Shown piece after piece: positions 1-5,520 of a stretch of DNA of 6,669 nt. Position 1 is the stretch's first letter. Every line of letters begins with the position of its first letter. A program made the position numbers and the translations under genes. Under the pieces are notes generated by a model. That model was not told the DNA's origin and did no database searches. It saw nothing but the letters and a program-made list of their open reading frames with translations. The stretch spans positions 1 through 6,669 of the forward strand of contig CALARM010000698.1 in assembly GCA_937888925.1 (NCBI GenBank), given 5' to 3'. This DNA is from an uncultured Synergistia bacterium. Its GTDB lineage: Bacteria > Eremiobacterota > SpSt-956 > JAKJGF01.

Positions 1-990
1 TCCTTAACAGGAAATGGTAATATTGAAATCAAAAGGGTAACAGGTATAAAAGAAGCGGTAGAAGGAGACCTTACATTCCTGGCAAATAAAAGATATATTC
101 CGGAATTGAAAAGAACAAAAGCTTCGGCTATTATAATCTCCAGAGACTACCCTGAGATTCCTGTTGCCACCTTAAGGACAGATAATCCGTATCTTACTTT
201 TGCCAGAGCGGTAGAACTTTTTTATGAGCCCCTTCCTGTTTTTTCTGGAATTCATCCGGGAGCAGTAATTTCTCCCGGAGTCATTATAGGTAAAAATCCT
301 TCTATTCATGCCTGTGCAGTAATAGGAGAGCATACTGTAATAGGTGATAATGTGACGATATATCCAAATGTTACTATTTATCCAAATGTTATTATGGGTA
401 ATAATGTGGTAATTCATTCTAATTCTGTTATAAGAGAACATACAAAGATAGGGAATAATGTTATCATACAGAACGGAGCAGTAATAGGAGGAGATGGTTT
501 TGCCTTCGCAAAATCCTGTGACGGGACCTATTATAAAATAGCCCAGTCAGGTCAGGTTATCATAGAGGATAATGTGGAGATACAATGTAATTCTGCTGTT
601 GACAGAGCTACTATCGGGAATACTGTTATAAAAAAAGGCACTAAGATTGATAACCTGGTTCAGATAGGACATGGCTGTCAGATAGGTGAAAATTCTATAT
701 TGTGCGGTCTTGTAGGTCTTGCAGGTACGACTGAAGTTGGCAATAATGTTGTTCTTGCCGGCCAGGTCGGAGTGGCAGGTCATGTGGAAATTGGTGATAA
801 TGTATCAGTAATGGCCAAAAGCGGTGTTCATAATTCAATAGAAAAGAACGATATTATTGCAGGTATACCTGCAATTAAAGCATCTGTCTGGAAGAAAGCA
901 TCAGTATGTTTTGAAAAACTTCCGGAATTATTTAAAAGAATTAAAAAAATAGAGAAATTCCTGGATAGATTTGATGAAAAAACTGAATAA
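1..990 (+). CDS. lpxD: UDP-3-O-acylglucosamine N-acyltransferase LpxD (5' end missing)
   Basis: LpxD transfers a 3-hydroxyacyl chain from acyl-ACP to the 2-amino group of UDP-3-O-acylglucosamine, the third step of lipid A synthesis, in the cytoplasm. The frame is open from base 1. The first codons read as the LpxD uridine-binding domain, including the stretch GDLTFLANKRY, so the gene starts upstream and the TTG at 106 is not the true start. By hand alignment with E. coli LpxD about 17 N-terminal residues are missing, giving a full length near 346. Left-handed beta-helix hexapeptide repeats run from about base 253 to 840. Supporting motifs are GGDGFAF (487-507), the DNLVQIGHG segment with the catalytic His at codon 670-672, and the terminal GIPA...WKK followed by a charged helix. 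The helix length matches E. coli. The next gene overlaps its last 17 bases, which suggests translational coupling. Identification is secure. Confidence 0.96.
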   Translation, partial: SLTGNGNIEIKRVTGIKEAVEGDLTFLANKRYIPELKRTKASAIIISRDYPEIPVATLRTDNPYLTFARAVELFYEPLPVFSGIHPGAVISPGVIIGKNPSIHACAVIGEHTVIGDNVTIYPNVTIYPNVIMGNNVVIHSNSVIREHTKIGNNVIIQNGAVIGGDGFAFAKSCDGTYYKIAQSGQVIIEDNVEIQCNSAVDRATIGNTVIKKGTKIDNLVQIGHGCQIGENSILCGLVGLAGTTEVGNNVVLAGQVGVAGHVEIGDNVSVMAKSGVHNSIEKNDIIAGIPAIKASVWKKASVCFEKLPELFKRIKKIEKFLDRFDEKTE

Positions 991-2242
991 TGAAACATCA
1001 GATCTCATTATAATTACAAATGGCCCGGGAGAACTTGCCTCATGGGTCAAGCCTGCAGTAAATATTATAAAAAACAGTGAGAACCCTCCCAGAATAAGTA
1101 TATTTCTTCCTCCATGCCCTTTCTCAAGCGGTCAGGAAGAAAGGATTGCACGGAATATTGCCGGTGTTGATATTGTTTTAAATCCTCGGGAATTTATAAA
1201 ATTTCTCATATCCGGTAAAACAGTTGATTTTAGATCTTTAAAGAAAGGTATTATTCTGTTTCTCGGAGGAGAACCGCTCCATGCTTTTTTAACCGGTAAA
1301 AGACTTGGTTTTCCTGTTATGGCCTACAGTGCGAGTCCTTCTTTTCTGAACAGGTATTTTATCTGTTCCTTTGTTCCTGATGAGTATGTGAGGAAAAAGC
1401 TTGTAAAATCCGGCATAAAACCTGAAAGTATAAAGGTTACAGGTAATTTGACTCTTGGTTCTATAAAGGTAACCCTTACAGTAGATGAGGCACTGAAACT
1501 CTGGGGACTCTCAAAGGGTATATATACGGTAGGTCTCATGCCGGGCAGCAGACCTGTATTATTAAGACATGCCGTTGCATATATGATGAAAGTTGCTGAA
1601 GAGATCCGTAAAGAGACAGAAACACAGTTTCTTATGCCTCTGTCTCCTTATATAACAATGGATATGCTGGGGGTCGCTCTTTCAGATAAAAAAGATCTCA
1701 TGGCAGATGGAACGTCCGGCGAATTAGGGAAGGACACATATGGTTTTTTTATAAAAACTGCTGGCTCTGTAAAAATAAGAATCGTCGAGAATAATCAGTA
1801 TAATGTCATGAATTGCTGTGATCTCATTGTTTCCATGCCCGGGACAATCACTTCTGAAGCAGCATCTCTTGGGATTCCGATGGTTGTCTGTTATAGTTAT
1901 AATAAAATTGAAATAATACCTGCAGGAGGATTACCTGCTGTTCTGGGGAAGATTCCCATTACAGGGCCTTTTCTTAAATTTATTGTCTGGAAAATATCTC
2001 AAAGACTGAAATTTTTTGCCTTACCGAATATTGTGGCAGGAGAATTGATTGTACCTGAAATAAGGGTTCACTATAAGGCATCTGAAGTAAGCAATGTTGC
2101 TGTAGAATTACTCTGTGACAGAGAAAAAAGAAAAGAAATGTCAGAAAAATTGAAAAAACTTTTTATTAGAGAAGGCGCATCTCAGAGGTTATCTGATGCG
2201 GTGTTAGAATTTCTGGATAATCTTAATCATAAAGGAGAATGA
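974..2242 (+). CDS. Divergent LpxB-like glycosyltransferase (lipid-A-disaccharide synthase family)
   Basis: This 422-residue protein resembles LpxB (GT19, GT-B fold), which joins lipid X to UDP-2,3-diacylglucosamine to form the tetraacyldisaccharide 1-phosphate. Visible motifs are TNGPGELASW near the N terminus (residues 15-24), GLMPGSR (187-193), the nucleotide-sugar region SMPGTITSE (287-295) matching SGTAALE of E. coli LpxB, and FFALPNIVAGE (347-357) matching the LPNLLAG segment of LpxB. It departs from canonical LpxB in three ways: the N-terminal GExSGD motif is replaced by NGPGE, GHTMAD is replaced by GNLTLG, and it is about 40 residues longer. ATG 974 is preferred to the TTG at 971, with only a weak GGA upstream (963-965). 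The gene overlaps lpxD by 17 bases. Position and motifs favour a disaccharide-forming role, but whether it replaces LpxB or acts on another lipid-linked sugar is inference, so no symbol is given. Confidence 0.85.
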   Translation: MKKLNNETSDLIIITNGPGELASWVKPAVNIIKNSENPPRISIFLPPCPFSSGQEERIARNIAGVDIVLNPREFIKFLISGKTVDFRSLKKGIILFLGGEPLHAFLTGKRLGFPVMAYSASPSFLNRYFICSFVPDEYVRKKLVKSGIKPESIKVTGNLTLGSIKVTLTVDEALKLWGLSKGIYTVGLMPGSRPVLLRHAVAYMMKVAEEIRKETETQFLMPLSPYITMDMLGVALSDKKDLMADGTSGELGKDTYGFFIKTAGSVKIRIVENNQYNVMNCCDLIVSMPGTITSEAASLGIPMVVCYSYNKIEIIPAGGLPAVLGKIPITGPFLKFIVWKISQRLKFFALPNIVAGELIVPEIRVHYKASEVSNVAVELLCDREKRKEMSEKLKKLFIREGASQRLSDAVLEFLDNLNHKGE

Positions 2243-2249
2243 AAATTAT

Positions 2250-2273
2250 ATGTTCATCACGGGTGTGACGTGA
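2250..2273 (+). other. Seven-codon mini-ORF with overlapping small hairpins before the methyltransferase
   Basis: Directly after the LpxB-like stop, an AAAGGAG sequence (2231-2237) precedes an ATG at 2250 that opens a seven-codon frame, MFITGVT. Its TGA stop (2271-2273) overlaps the proposed GTG start of the next gene (2270-2272). The same bases can form TCACG/CGTGA (2257-2261 with 2269-2273) or TCAC/GTGA (2257-2260 with 2265-2268) hairpins. This could be a translated leader passing ribosomes to the GTG start, or coincidence. There is no evidence that the peptide itself matters. Confidence 0.2.
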
Positions 2274-2878
2274 GGAATACAGTATTTTTCAGCAGGAATA
2301 TGAGAAATTTTATTTTTAAATACAGAGGAATTTTGTTATTACCATCGGCTTTTATTATAATTGTTTTCGGTAAACCTTCAATTATATCCTTTCTGGCAGG
2401 CTCTCTTTTGATTTTTTCAGGAGAAATATTAAGGGTATGGGGGGTTGGCTATGCAGGGAAAACTACAAGGTCAGACCATGTGGAAGCACCGTTCCTTGTT
2501 ACTGCAGGGCCTTACTCATATATAAGAAATCCCCTTTATGCCGGTAATTTTCTTATAGGTCTCGGTTTCTCAATTATGGCTTACGGAGGGGCAACTTATC
2601 CGATCGGTCTTTTTATTGTTCTCTTTTTTATCTTTTCAGCTTTTATGGTTTACGGTACTATAATTCCTCTGGAAGAGGCATTTTTAACAGAAAAATTCGG
2701 AGAAGATTTTGTAAATTATAAAAGTTACGTACCGAGACTTATCCCATGGAAAAAGCCTTATGGAGTAAGGAAAGGAATTTTTTCATGGGAACCCGTAATT
2801 ACAGGAGAGATTCACACCTTTATTTATCTCGGTATTGCCTATATAATTTTTCTTTTTAAACTTGTAACAGGGATTTAA
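2270..2878 (+). CDS. Integral-membrane methyltransferase, ICMT/PEMT-like family
   Basis: A 202-residue protein with the signature of isoprenylcysteine carboxyl methyltransferase / phospholipid methyltransferase proteins. This includes GPYSYIRNPLYAGNF (residues 80-94), then E135-E136 and the C-terminal FGEDFVNYKSYVPRLIP (143-159), which together form the SAM-binding region in this family. Hydrophobic segments lie near residues 20-34, 37-60, 92-131 (probably a pair) and 182-200, so it should sit in the inner membrane. The GTG at 2270 is the assumed start. An in-frame ATG at 2300 would remove ten residues, and neither has a convincing ribosome binding site. It lies 27 bases after the LpxB-like gene. 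The substrate cannot be read from sequence. Leptospira LmtA, which methylates the lipid A 1-phosphate, is a member of this broad family, so a lipid A or other envelope lipid substrate is a reasonable inference from context. Confidence 0.8.
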   Translation: MRNTVFFSRNMRNFIFKYRGILLLPSAFIIIVFGKPSIISFLAGSLLIFSGEILRVWGVGYAGKTTRSDHVEAPFLVTAGPYSYIRNPLYAGNFLIGLGFSIMAYGGATYPIGLFIVLFFIFSAFMVYGTIIPLEEAFLTEKFGEDFVNYKSYVPRLIPWKKPYGVRKGIFSWEPVITGEIHTFIYLGIAYIIFLFKLVTGI

Positions 2879-2904
2879 CGCGTCACGCGTCACGCGTCAC
2901 GCGT
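2878..2904 (+). repeat. Tandem heptamer array (unit ACGCGTC, four copies, last one base short)
   Basis: Four ACGCGT palindromes (2878-2883, 2885-2890, 2892-2897, 2899-2904) are separated by single C bases, giving a 7-base period. A degenerate continuation TACGTA follows (2905-2910). The array begins inside the methyltransferase stop codon and ends nine bases before the next ATG, filling the whole intergenic gap. It is far richer in G, C and CpG than its surroundings. Each ACGCGT can pair with another, so the transcript could fold into alternative hairpins. Confidence 0.9.
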
Positions 2905-2913
2905 TACGTATTT

Positions 2914-3642
2914 ATGCCTGAAGAACTGACAATATACCATACAAATGACATTCATAACAGACTCCCGGGAGATTTTGTCTTTCCGCATAAACCTGATCTT
3001 ATTATGGATGCAGGTGATGCCATAGGAGGAAGTAATACTCTTTTCAGATTTCATGAACCGGTACTGTGTAAAATGAGAGACCTCGGTTATGATTGTATGG
3101 CTATGGGAAATCGTGAATTTCATTATATAAGATCTATAATGAAAAAAAGAAGAGAAGAAACATGTTTTCCTGTTTTATCGGCAAATTTGCTTGATCTTAC
3201 CGGCAGCACAGGCGAAATTATTTCTCCTTTTATTATAAAAGAGATAAGAGGCATTAAAGTGGCAGTTATGGGACTTACAGTTCAGATATTGCCGCCCGGT
3301 TCTTTCTGGGAGAAGGTTTTTAAATTTAAATTTTTAGATCCTGTCTCTACTGCTCTGGAATATATACCGAAATTAAGAGAAAAAGCCGATCTTATAATAA
3401 TTCTTTCTCATATTGGGAAAGATGGGGACATGAAAATTGCCGCTTCTGTGCCGGGAATTGATCTTATCATAGGAGGCCACAGTCATACTCCCATGGAAAA
3501 ACCGCTGGAAACAGGGGAGACTTTAATCGTTCAGGCAGGTTACCATGCAAAAAGTTTTGGATCTCTTAAACTAAGAGTAAAAAAATCAGATGATAGATAT
3601 TTTTTAGAGACTTTTAACTTCAGTCTTGTACCTATGTCATAG
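2914..3642 (+). CDS. Cytoplasmic UshA/5'-nucleotidase-type metallophosphoesterase, single domain, altered catalytic dyad
   Basis: A 242-residue calcineurin-like phosphoesterase matching only the N-terminal catalytic domain of UshA-type nucleotidases/UDP-sugar hydrolases. The metal ligands are present: D12 and H14 in HTNDIHNR, D35 in DAGD, N66 in GNRE, H166 in LSHIG, and H189 and H191 in GGHSHTP. The catalytic His-Asp pair of E. coli UshA (H117 and D120 in GNHEFD) aligns with R67 and H70 (GNREFH), so the usual dyad is changed although the metal site is intact. GNR instead of GNH is also seen in LpxH. There is no signal peptide and no C-terminal nucleotide-binding domain, so it is probably cytoplasmic. 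ATG 2914 is the only start in frame after a stop at 2857-2859, and no Shine-Dalgarno precedes it. Placement among lipid A genes suggests cleavage of a UDP-sugar lipid (LpxH-like step); this is inference. Confidence 0.87.
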   Translation: MPEELTIYHTNDIHNRLPGDFVFPHKPDLIMDAGDAIGGSNTLFRFHEPVLCKMRDLGYDCMAMGNREFHYIRSIMKKRREETCFPVLSANLLDLTGSTGEIISPFIIKEIRGIKVAVMGLTVQILPPGSFWEKVFKFKFLDPVSTALEYIPKLREKADLIIILSHIGKDGDMKIAASVPGIDLIIGGHSHTPMEKPLETGETLIVQAGYHAKSFGSLKLRVKKSDDRYFLETFNFSLVPMS

Positions 3643-3670
3643 ATGTAATGACTCTTTTGTCACATTTTTA
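3643..3670 (+). terminator. Weak terminator-like hairpin after the phosphoesterase
   Basis: Immediately after the stop codon, TGAC (3649-3652) pairs with GTCA (3659-3662) around a six-base loop. ATG (3643-3645) can add pairs with CAT (3663-3665) across a three-base bulge. A short T run (3665-3669) follows. The stem is short and AT-rich, so termination would be inefficient at best. A transcript end here would agree with the promoter found at 3809-3838. Confidence 0.35.
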
Positions 3671-3675
3671 TAGAA

Positions 3676-3720
3676 AGAAGTAGCTTTTGAAAGAGGACTA
3701 TTCCACTCATCTGCACTTCT
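3676..3720 (+). other. Imperfect stem-loop in the intergenic region
   Basis: AGAAGT (3676-3681) pairs with ACTTCT (3715-3720). After one bulged A, GC (3683-3684) pairs with GC (3713-3714). Inside the loop a second helix forms: AG-A-GGA (3692-3697) against TCC-A-CT (3702-3707), with one A-A mismatch and a CTAT loop. No long T run follows, so it is not a classical terminator. It shares the nine bases AGAAGTAGC with the next stem-loop (3740-3748). Its function is unknown. Confidence 0.4.
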
Positions 3721-3734
3721 AATTATATTACTGA

Positions 3735-3783
3735 ATATGAGAAGTAGCATCCTGCGAAGTCACAAACTTCATCATTCTCATAT
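3735..3783 (+). repeat. 49-base palindromic element with perfect 9-base ends
   Basis: ATATGAGAA (3735-3743) is the exact inverse of TTCTCATAT (3775-3783). An inner stem GAAGT/ACTTC (3756-3760 with 3766-3770) has the loop CACAA. The two helices are joined by an uneven interior loop of 12 and 4 bases. It could be a structured RNA, a small palindromic repeat, or a protein-binding site. One copy in this window cannot decide between these. Confidence 0.5.
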
Positions 3784-3808
3784 AAATTATTAAAAATTTT
3801 TATAAGTC

Positions 3809-3838
3809 TTTACGTTTTTTCACGAAGTTTGTTATAAT
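3809..3838 (+). promoter_or_regulatory. Sigma70-type promoter for the coiled-coil gene and possibly block 2
   Basis: A perfect -10 hexamer TATAAT (3833-3838) lies 18 bases after the -35-like TTTACG (3809-3814, four of six consensus positions). A strongly AT-rich stretch with A and T runs (3784-3806) lies upstream and could act as an UP element. Transcription would begin near 3845, leaving a leader of about 118 bases before the ATG at 3964. A G-plus-T stretch overlapping the spacer (3824-3832) is the exact inverse of 3762-3770. Confidence 0.6.
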
Positions 3839-3856
3839 AAATAGGAAGGATAGTTT

Positions 3857-3869
3857 TGCCTGTCAGGCA
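3857..3869 (+). promoter_or_regulatory. 13-base dyad in the leader, possible operator or small RNA hairpin
   Basis: TGCCTG-T-CAGGCA is a perfect dyad with a central T, starting about 12 bases after the predicted transcription start. As DNA it has the size and symmetry of a repressor half-site pair. As RNA it can form a four-pair stem with a TGTCA loop. No partner regulator is visible in the window. Confidence 0.35.
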
Positions 3870-3945
3870 GAGAGAACACGAATATAGACTTTCTTGCTGG
3901 AAACAAAAAAAATGCTGATTATTTATAAATCCGTTAGAAATAAAT

Positions 3946-3954
3946 GAGAAGGGA
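3946..3954 (+). promoter_or_regulatory. Shine-Dalgarno site that fixes the start at 3964
   Basis: GAGAAGGGA ends nine bases before ATG 3964, a good spacing. The in-frame TTG at 3955 abuts this site and is therefore unlikely to be the start. It is the only strong ribosome binding site in front of a full-sized gene in this window. Confidence 0.6.
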
Positions 3955-3963
3955 TTGATTGCA

Positions 3964-4245
3964 ATGTCAGAAAAAATATTAAAAGAAATATTAAGTAAAG
4001 TAACTTCTATAGAAGGAGAACTTAAGGAGTTCAAACAGGAAGTTAATGAACGCTTCAATAAAGTAGATGAACAATTAAAAGACCTGGATAACAGAACTTT
4101 AATGTTGTTATCTGATAATGAAAAATTCAGAGAAGAAGTAAATAAGAAATTAGACAGGCAGACTGCTAAGCTGGATAGAGTATCTACTGCAATAAAAGAA
4201 CATGATCTAAGACTGGAAGATCTGAAAGATAAAACTCCTGTATAA
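3964..4245 (+). CDS. Small coiled-coil protein of unknown function
   Basis: A 93-residue, highly charged protein with hydrophobic residues at heptad-like spacing along nearly its whole length (for example I9, V13, I16, L20, F23, V27, F31, V34, L38, L41, then F55, V59, L63, L70, V73, I77, L84, L87). A break near residues 45-50 (TLMLLS) may act as a hinge between two helices that could fold back or oligomerise. It has no signal peptide, membrane segment or catalytic motif. Similar short coiled-coil proteins are common in low-GC bacteria and have no assigned function. ATG 3964 is chosen over TTG 3955 because of the ribosome binding site. It has its own promoter region and 83 bases to the next gene. 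Its link to the envelope genes is uncertain, and it may be an unrelated insertion in the cluster. Confidence 0.75.
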   Translation: MSEKILKEILSKVTSIEGELKEFKQEVNERFNKVDEQLKDLDNRTLMLLSDNEKFREEVNKKLDRQTAKLDRVSTAIKEHDLRLEDLKDKTPV

Positions 4246-4268
4246 TTTCATTAGAAAGATGTTATAAG

Positions 4269-4282
4269 TTCCTCATAAGGAA
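4269..4282 (+). other. Small perfect hairpin after the coiled-coil gene
   Basis: TTCCT (4269-4273) and AGGAA (4278-4282) form a five-pair stem with the loop CATA, 23 bases after the stop codon. Only a weak T-rich stretch follows, so it may be a partial terminator or a transcript-stabilising hairpin. The AAGGA part (4277-4281) could alternatively pair with TCCTT (4322-4326) just before the next ATG. Confidence 0.35.
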
Positions 4283-4328
4283 GTATTTACAATCAGGACT
4301 TTTCGAATAGGCGCCAAACAATCCTTTT

Positions 4329-5459
4329 ATGAAACAAATTCTTTTTTTAAGTAACGGCTATGGAGAAGACACTATAGCTGCTTATATCATAGAAAATCTC
4401 AGAAAGAAAACAGATTTTAATATTTCTGCTTTTCCTCTTGTAGGAACAGGGAAATCCTATCAATCTTTTGACATAACTATAGTCGGCCCATGCAGAAACC
4501 TTCCCAGTGCAGGAGACCTTCATTCACCTGTAAGAGTTTTTCAGGATCTAAAATCAGGACTTTTAAATCTTCTATGGGAACAATATTTATTTCTCAGAAA
4601 AATAAGAAAAAATATTCATATTGCTGTTGCATCAGGTGATATATATCCTGTACTCATGGCATCACTTGCAGGGATTAAACCTCTTGTATTCATAGGAACT
4701 GCCAAGTCAAACTGGTATTATCCCTATTCATATCCTGAAAAATTTTTAATAAAGAGATTCTGTAACGTTACCTTTACAAGAGACCTTCCGACATGTAATG
4801 ATCTGAAGAAATCCGGTATAAATTCTCTCTATTCAGGTAATCCTATGATGAACTGTTTCCGGATTTCCGGTGAAAATTTCGGCATAGAAGCTGGCGGAAC
4901 TGTCATAGGAATACTTCCCGGAAGCAGAGATGTGGCTTACAGGGATTTTCCCGTTATTCTTTCTGCAGTTGAACAAATTTCCCTTATGTCTTCTGTTAAT
5001 ATGTCTTACCTCGCCGCACTTTCTCCGTCTATTGAAGCAGATAAGCTTCCCACCTGCGGATGGAATTACAGGGAAAATCCTGTCTCACCATGTTTAAAAA
5101 AAGGTAATTTAGAGTTAAAGTTAATAAAAAATAAGTTCGGTGATGTTATTAACAGGGCTGATATCGTTATAGGCCAGGCAGGAACAGGAAATGAGCAGGC
5201 AGCAGGTCTTGGTAAACCTGTAGTGGCATTTGACTCGGAAGGACATACAGCCCCCGGCTGGTATCGTGCAAGACAGAAGGGCCTTTTAGGTGACAGTCTG
5301 AGTATTGTTAATGCTTCCGGTGAAGCTATTGCAAAAGAAATTTTGTCCATACTTGAAGATAAAAACAGAAGAGATTGTATGGCTAAAACCGGTAGAGAAA
5401 GAATGGAAGATAAAGACTGTGTTAACAGAATATCAGATGAAATCATAAGGCTTTTATAG
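4329..5459 (+). CDS. Lipid-A-disaccharide synthase-related protein, paralogue A
   Basis: A 376-residue GT-B-type protein of the 'lipid-A-disaccharide synthase-related' family (the TIGR03492 type known from cyanobacteria and other phyla, function unproven). Motifs in order are FLSNGYGED (residues 6-14), GTAKS (123-127), FTRDLPTCNDLKKSGI then SGNPMM in the middle, GILPGSR (194-200) and the nucleotide-sugar region GQAGTGNEQAAGLGKP with G285-T286 and E289. LPGSR and GT...E are shared with LpxB, while NGYGED replaces the LpxB N-terminal motif. There is no signal peptide, so it is probably a cytoplasmic or peripheral membrane enzyme using a nucleotide sugar. ATG 4329 starts directly before the conserved first strand, and no Shine-Dalgarno is visible. 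It is followed after 61 bases by a paralogue with the same motif spacing. The substrate is unknown; lipid A or another envelope glycolipid is inferred from context. Confidence 0.87.
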   Translation: MKQILFLSNGYGEDTIAAYIIENLRKKTDFNISAFPLVGTGKSYQSFDITIVGPCRNLPSAGDLHSPVRVFQDLKSGLLNLLWEQYLFLRKIRKNIHIAVASGDIYPVLMASLAGIKPLVFIGTAKSNWYYPYSYPEKFLIKRFCNVTFTRDLPTCNDLKKSGINSLYSGNPMMNCFRISGENFGIEAGGTVIGILPGSRDVAYRDFPVILSAVEQISLMSSVNMSYLAALSPSIEADKLPTCGWNYRENPVSPCLKKGNLELKLIKNKFGDVINRADIVIGQAGTGNEQAAGLGKPVVAFDSEGHTAPGWYRARQKGLLGDSLSIVNASGEAIAKEILSILEDKNRRDCMAKTGRERMEDKDCVNRISDEIIRLL

Positions 5460-5494
5460 GAAGGTATATCTGATTTTTTTACATTTCAGGAATC

Positions 5495-5513
5495 TGGCAT
5501 AAAATTGGCATAA
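5495..5513 (+). repeat. Direct repeat TGGCATAA, 11-base period, upstream of paralogue B
   Basis: TGGCATAA occurs at 5495-5502 and again at 5506-5513, eight bases before the ATG at 5521. The spacing places GG at 5496-5497 and GC at 5508-5509, the 12-base phasing of a sigma54 -24/-12 promoter, and the flanking bases fit that consensus fairly well. It could equally be a tandem operator or a chance repeat. Confidence 0.4.
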
Positions 5514-5520
5514 TAATTCT

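Larger units (their letters stand above)
3643..3963. other. Non-coding stretch of 321 bases between the two gene blocks
   Basis: No convincing coding frame was found on either strand. It contains the weak terminator-like hairpin, two stem-loops, an AT-rich tract, a promoter, the 13-base dyad and a ribosome binding site, each listed separately. No tRNA, CRISPR repeat, insertion sequence end or recognised riboswitch was seen. It probably separates two transcription units. Confidence 0.6.

Noticed and set aside
106..108. TTG as the LpxD start codon
   Set aside because: The frame is open to base 1 and the upstream residues match the conserved N-terminal domain of LpxD, so the gene is cut by the window rather than starting here.
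172..441. Reverse-strand open frame inside lpxD
   Set aside because: It lies opposite the hexapeptide repeats, its Asn/Ile/Tyr-rich translation is a mirror of them, and it has no family resemblance.
2878..2904. CRISPR array or recombination site
   Set aside because: The units are only seven bases and directly adjacent with no spacers, so it is a simple tandem repeat.
3735..3783. Rho-independent terminator
   Set aside because: The helix has a large uneven interior loop and is followed by AT-mixed sequence, not a T run.
3845..3963. Known riboswitch class in the leader of the coiled-coil gene
   Set aside because: No conserved core of a metabolite riboswitch that I know could be recognised; only a short dyad is present.
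3810..4058. Reverse-strand open frame of 82 codons across the promoter and the coiled-coil start
   Set aside because: It overlaps the well supported coiled-coil gene and promoter on the opposite strand and shows no domain or ribosome binding site of note.
4286..4310. Promoter before paralogue A (TTTACA with GAATAG)
   Set aside because: The spacing is only 13 bases and the -10 match is poor.
5066..5446. Reverse-strand open frame of 126 codons inside paralogue A
   Set aside because: It is antisense to the conserved nucleotide-sugar region of a clear glycosyltransferase-like gene, and its sequence looks like a shadow.
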